Shown one piece after another: positions 30,455 to 31,046 of a stretch of DNA of 31,046 nt (positions are counted from its first letter, which is position 1; every line of letters begins with the position of its first letter). Source of the DNA: SHNJ01 sp964458615 (GTDB taxonomy: Bacteria; Pseudomonadota; Alphaproteobacteria; SHNJ01). A model generated the notes under the pieces. That model was not told the DNA's origin and made no database searches. It saw only the letters and a list, made by a program, of their open reading frames with translations. The position numbers were made by a program, and so were the translations under genes. The DNA lies in NCBI GenBank assembly GCA_964458615.1, contig CAYWJR010000013.1, positions 1-31,046 on the forward strand, written 5' to 3'.

Positions 30455-31046
30455 TTAATGCGACTGGGTCATAATACGGTGTTGTTCCACCAGCTTTCTT
30501 AAAACTGCTGCGCTGAGTGTGAATGGATCTTTGCGTTCGACGCTGATCTTAGCAGCGCCCAATTCCACGCCAAATGTTTCTTGGAATCGAACCGATAGAT
30601 ACGCATCGTAACCGACCAATTGGCGATGGTTCAAATTCGCCACAGGAATAGATTTTGCGTGCGCATGCCGGCATGTTTCAACGCCGGCTGCGGACAATGC
30701 GATGTCTGGCACTGTGTACAAAACCACATTGGCGTCAATTGCTGTTGATTTCGCGCTTTTTGGTTTTTGGTTCGGGGTTTTTGCCGCATCCAGCGATTCG
30801 AAAACCTGTCTGATCGTCGAATCGGGGTTCGACAAAACGGTTAGATCGCAACCTTTGGCGAATGTGCATGACATAACGCGTTCTGCACCGCTGGTTATCT
30901 GAATAACTTCAAATGGATGGGTCAAATTGAAATCGCGCAATGTTTTTTGCATGGTGATATTGGCAGGGTCAATTCCGAATTCGCCGCCAAAAATTTCGCG
31001 GATGCGCCATAATCCTATTTCCGACTCGCTTTGTTGCGCGATTGGA
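30455..31046 (-). CDS. Protein of unknown function, 5' end outside window
   Basis: An unrecognised gene whose coding frame runs off the right edge. An internal ATG at 30952 exists, but the frame stays open to the last base and the upstream residues look coding (SEIGLWRIREIFGGEFGIDP), so the true start lies beyond the window. At least 197 residues are visible. The C-terminal part has VVLYTVPDIALSAAGVETC and LVGYDAYLSVRFQETFGVEL, with no known motif, signal or membrane span seen in the visible part. It ends in the bidirectional terminator at 30402-30436. Confidence 0.72.
   Translation of the reverse strand, partial: PIAQQSESEIGLWRIREIFGGEFGIDPANITMQKTLRDFNLTHPFEVIQITSGAERVMSCTFAKGCDLTVLSNPDSTIRQVFESLDAAKTPNQKPKSAKSTAIDANVVLYTVPDIALSAAGVETCRHAHAKSIPVANLNHRQLVGYDAYLSVRFQETFGVELGAAKISVERKDPFTLSAAVLRKLVEQHRIMTQSH

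Noticed and set aside
1..31046. CRISPR array, insertion sequence, prophage or toxin-antitoxin module
   Set aside because: No regular spaced repeats, transposase or integrase, phage structural gene or recognisable toxin was found on either strand.

Overview
The window looks like a chromosomal segment of an alphaproteobacterium of roughly 50% GC. This rests on the linked purC-purS-purQ-purL-bolA-grxD order, the radC/map neighbourhood and the house style of the proteins. A Micavibrio-like lineage would fit, but that is only an impression. There is no phage, insertion sequence, CRISPR array or rRNA. Most of the window is housekeeping metabolism and translation, with a thin scatter of unrecognised small proteins.

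Region 1 (1-8403, plus strand) is one tight gene train: xylulokinase (5' end outside the window), glucokinase, succinate-semialdehyde dehydrogenase, glutamine-dependent NAD synthetase, glutamyl-tRNA synthetase, cysteinyl-tRNA synthetase and a TrmJ-type tRNA methyltransferase. Gaps are 1-19 bases or overlaps, and no promoter is obvious between the genes. Two small membrane proteins (8407-9183, minus) follow. Then comes rpsD, with its own near-consensus promoter and a strong terminator, and a histidine phosphatase.

Region 2 (10691-19450, minus strand) is the purine and iron-sulfur block. Read in transcription order it is purB, a TANGO2/NRDE protein, purC, purS, purQ, purL, a yeast-type cytosine deaminase, bolA and a CGFS monothiol glutaredoxin with a His/Cys-rich tail. 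The purC leader carries three short hairpin-plus-TTACAC units. Two overlapping membrane-protein genes (16145-17352, plus) interrupt the block.

Region 3 (19557-24658) holds a SAM-dependent methyltransferase, radC, an unrecognised 397-residue protein transcribed divergently from radC with overlapping -35 boxes, map, a CinA/MoaB-fold protein and tRNA-Leu(UAA).

Region 4 (24659-31046) starts with a very AT-rich gap. Next is a PP2C-type phosphatase whose DGHGG catalytic segment lies at the C-terminus instead of after the first motif; this is the most unusual protein in the window. It is followed by a small secreted two-cysteine protein, a large secreted Sel1-repeat protein with low-complexity flanks, a zur-like/nadK overlapping pair, a 17-codon leader ORF coupled to a 101-residue protein, and an unrecognised gene that runs off the right edge.
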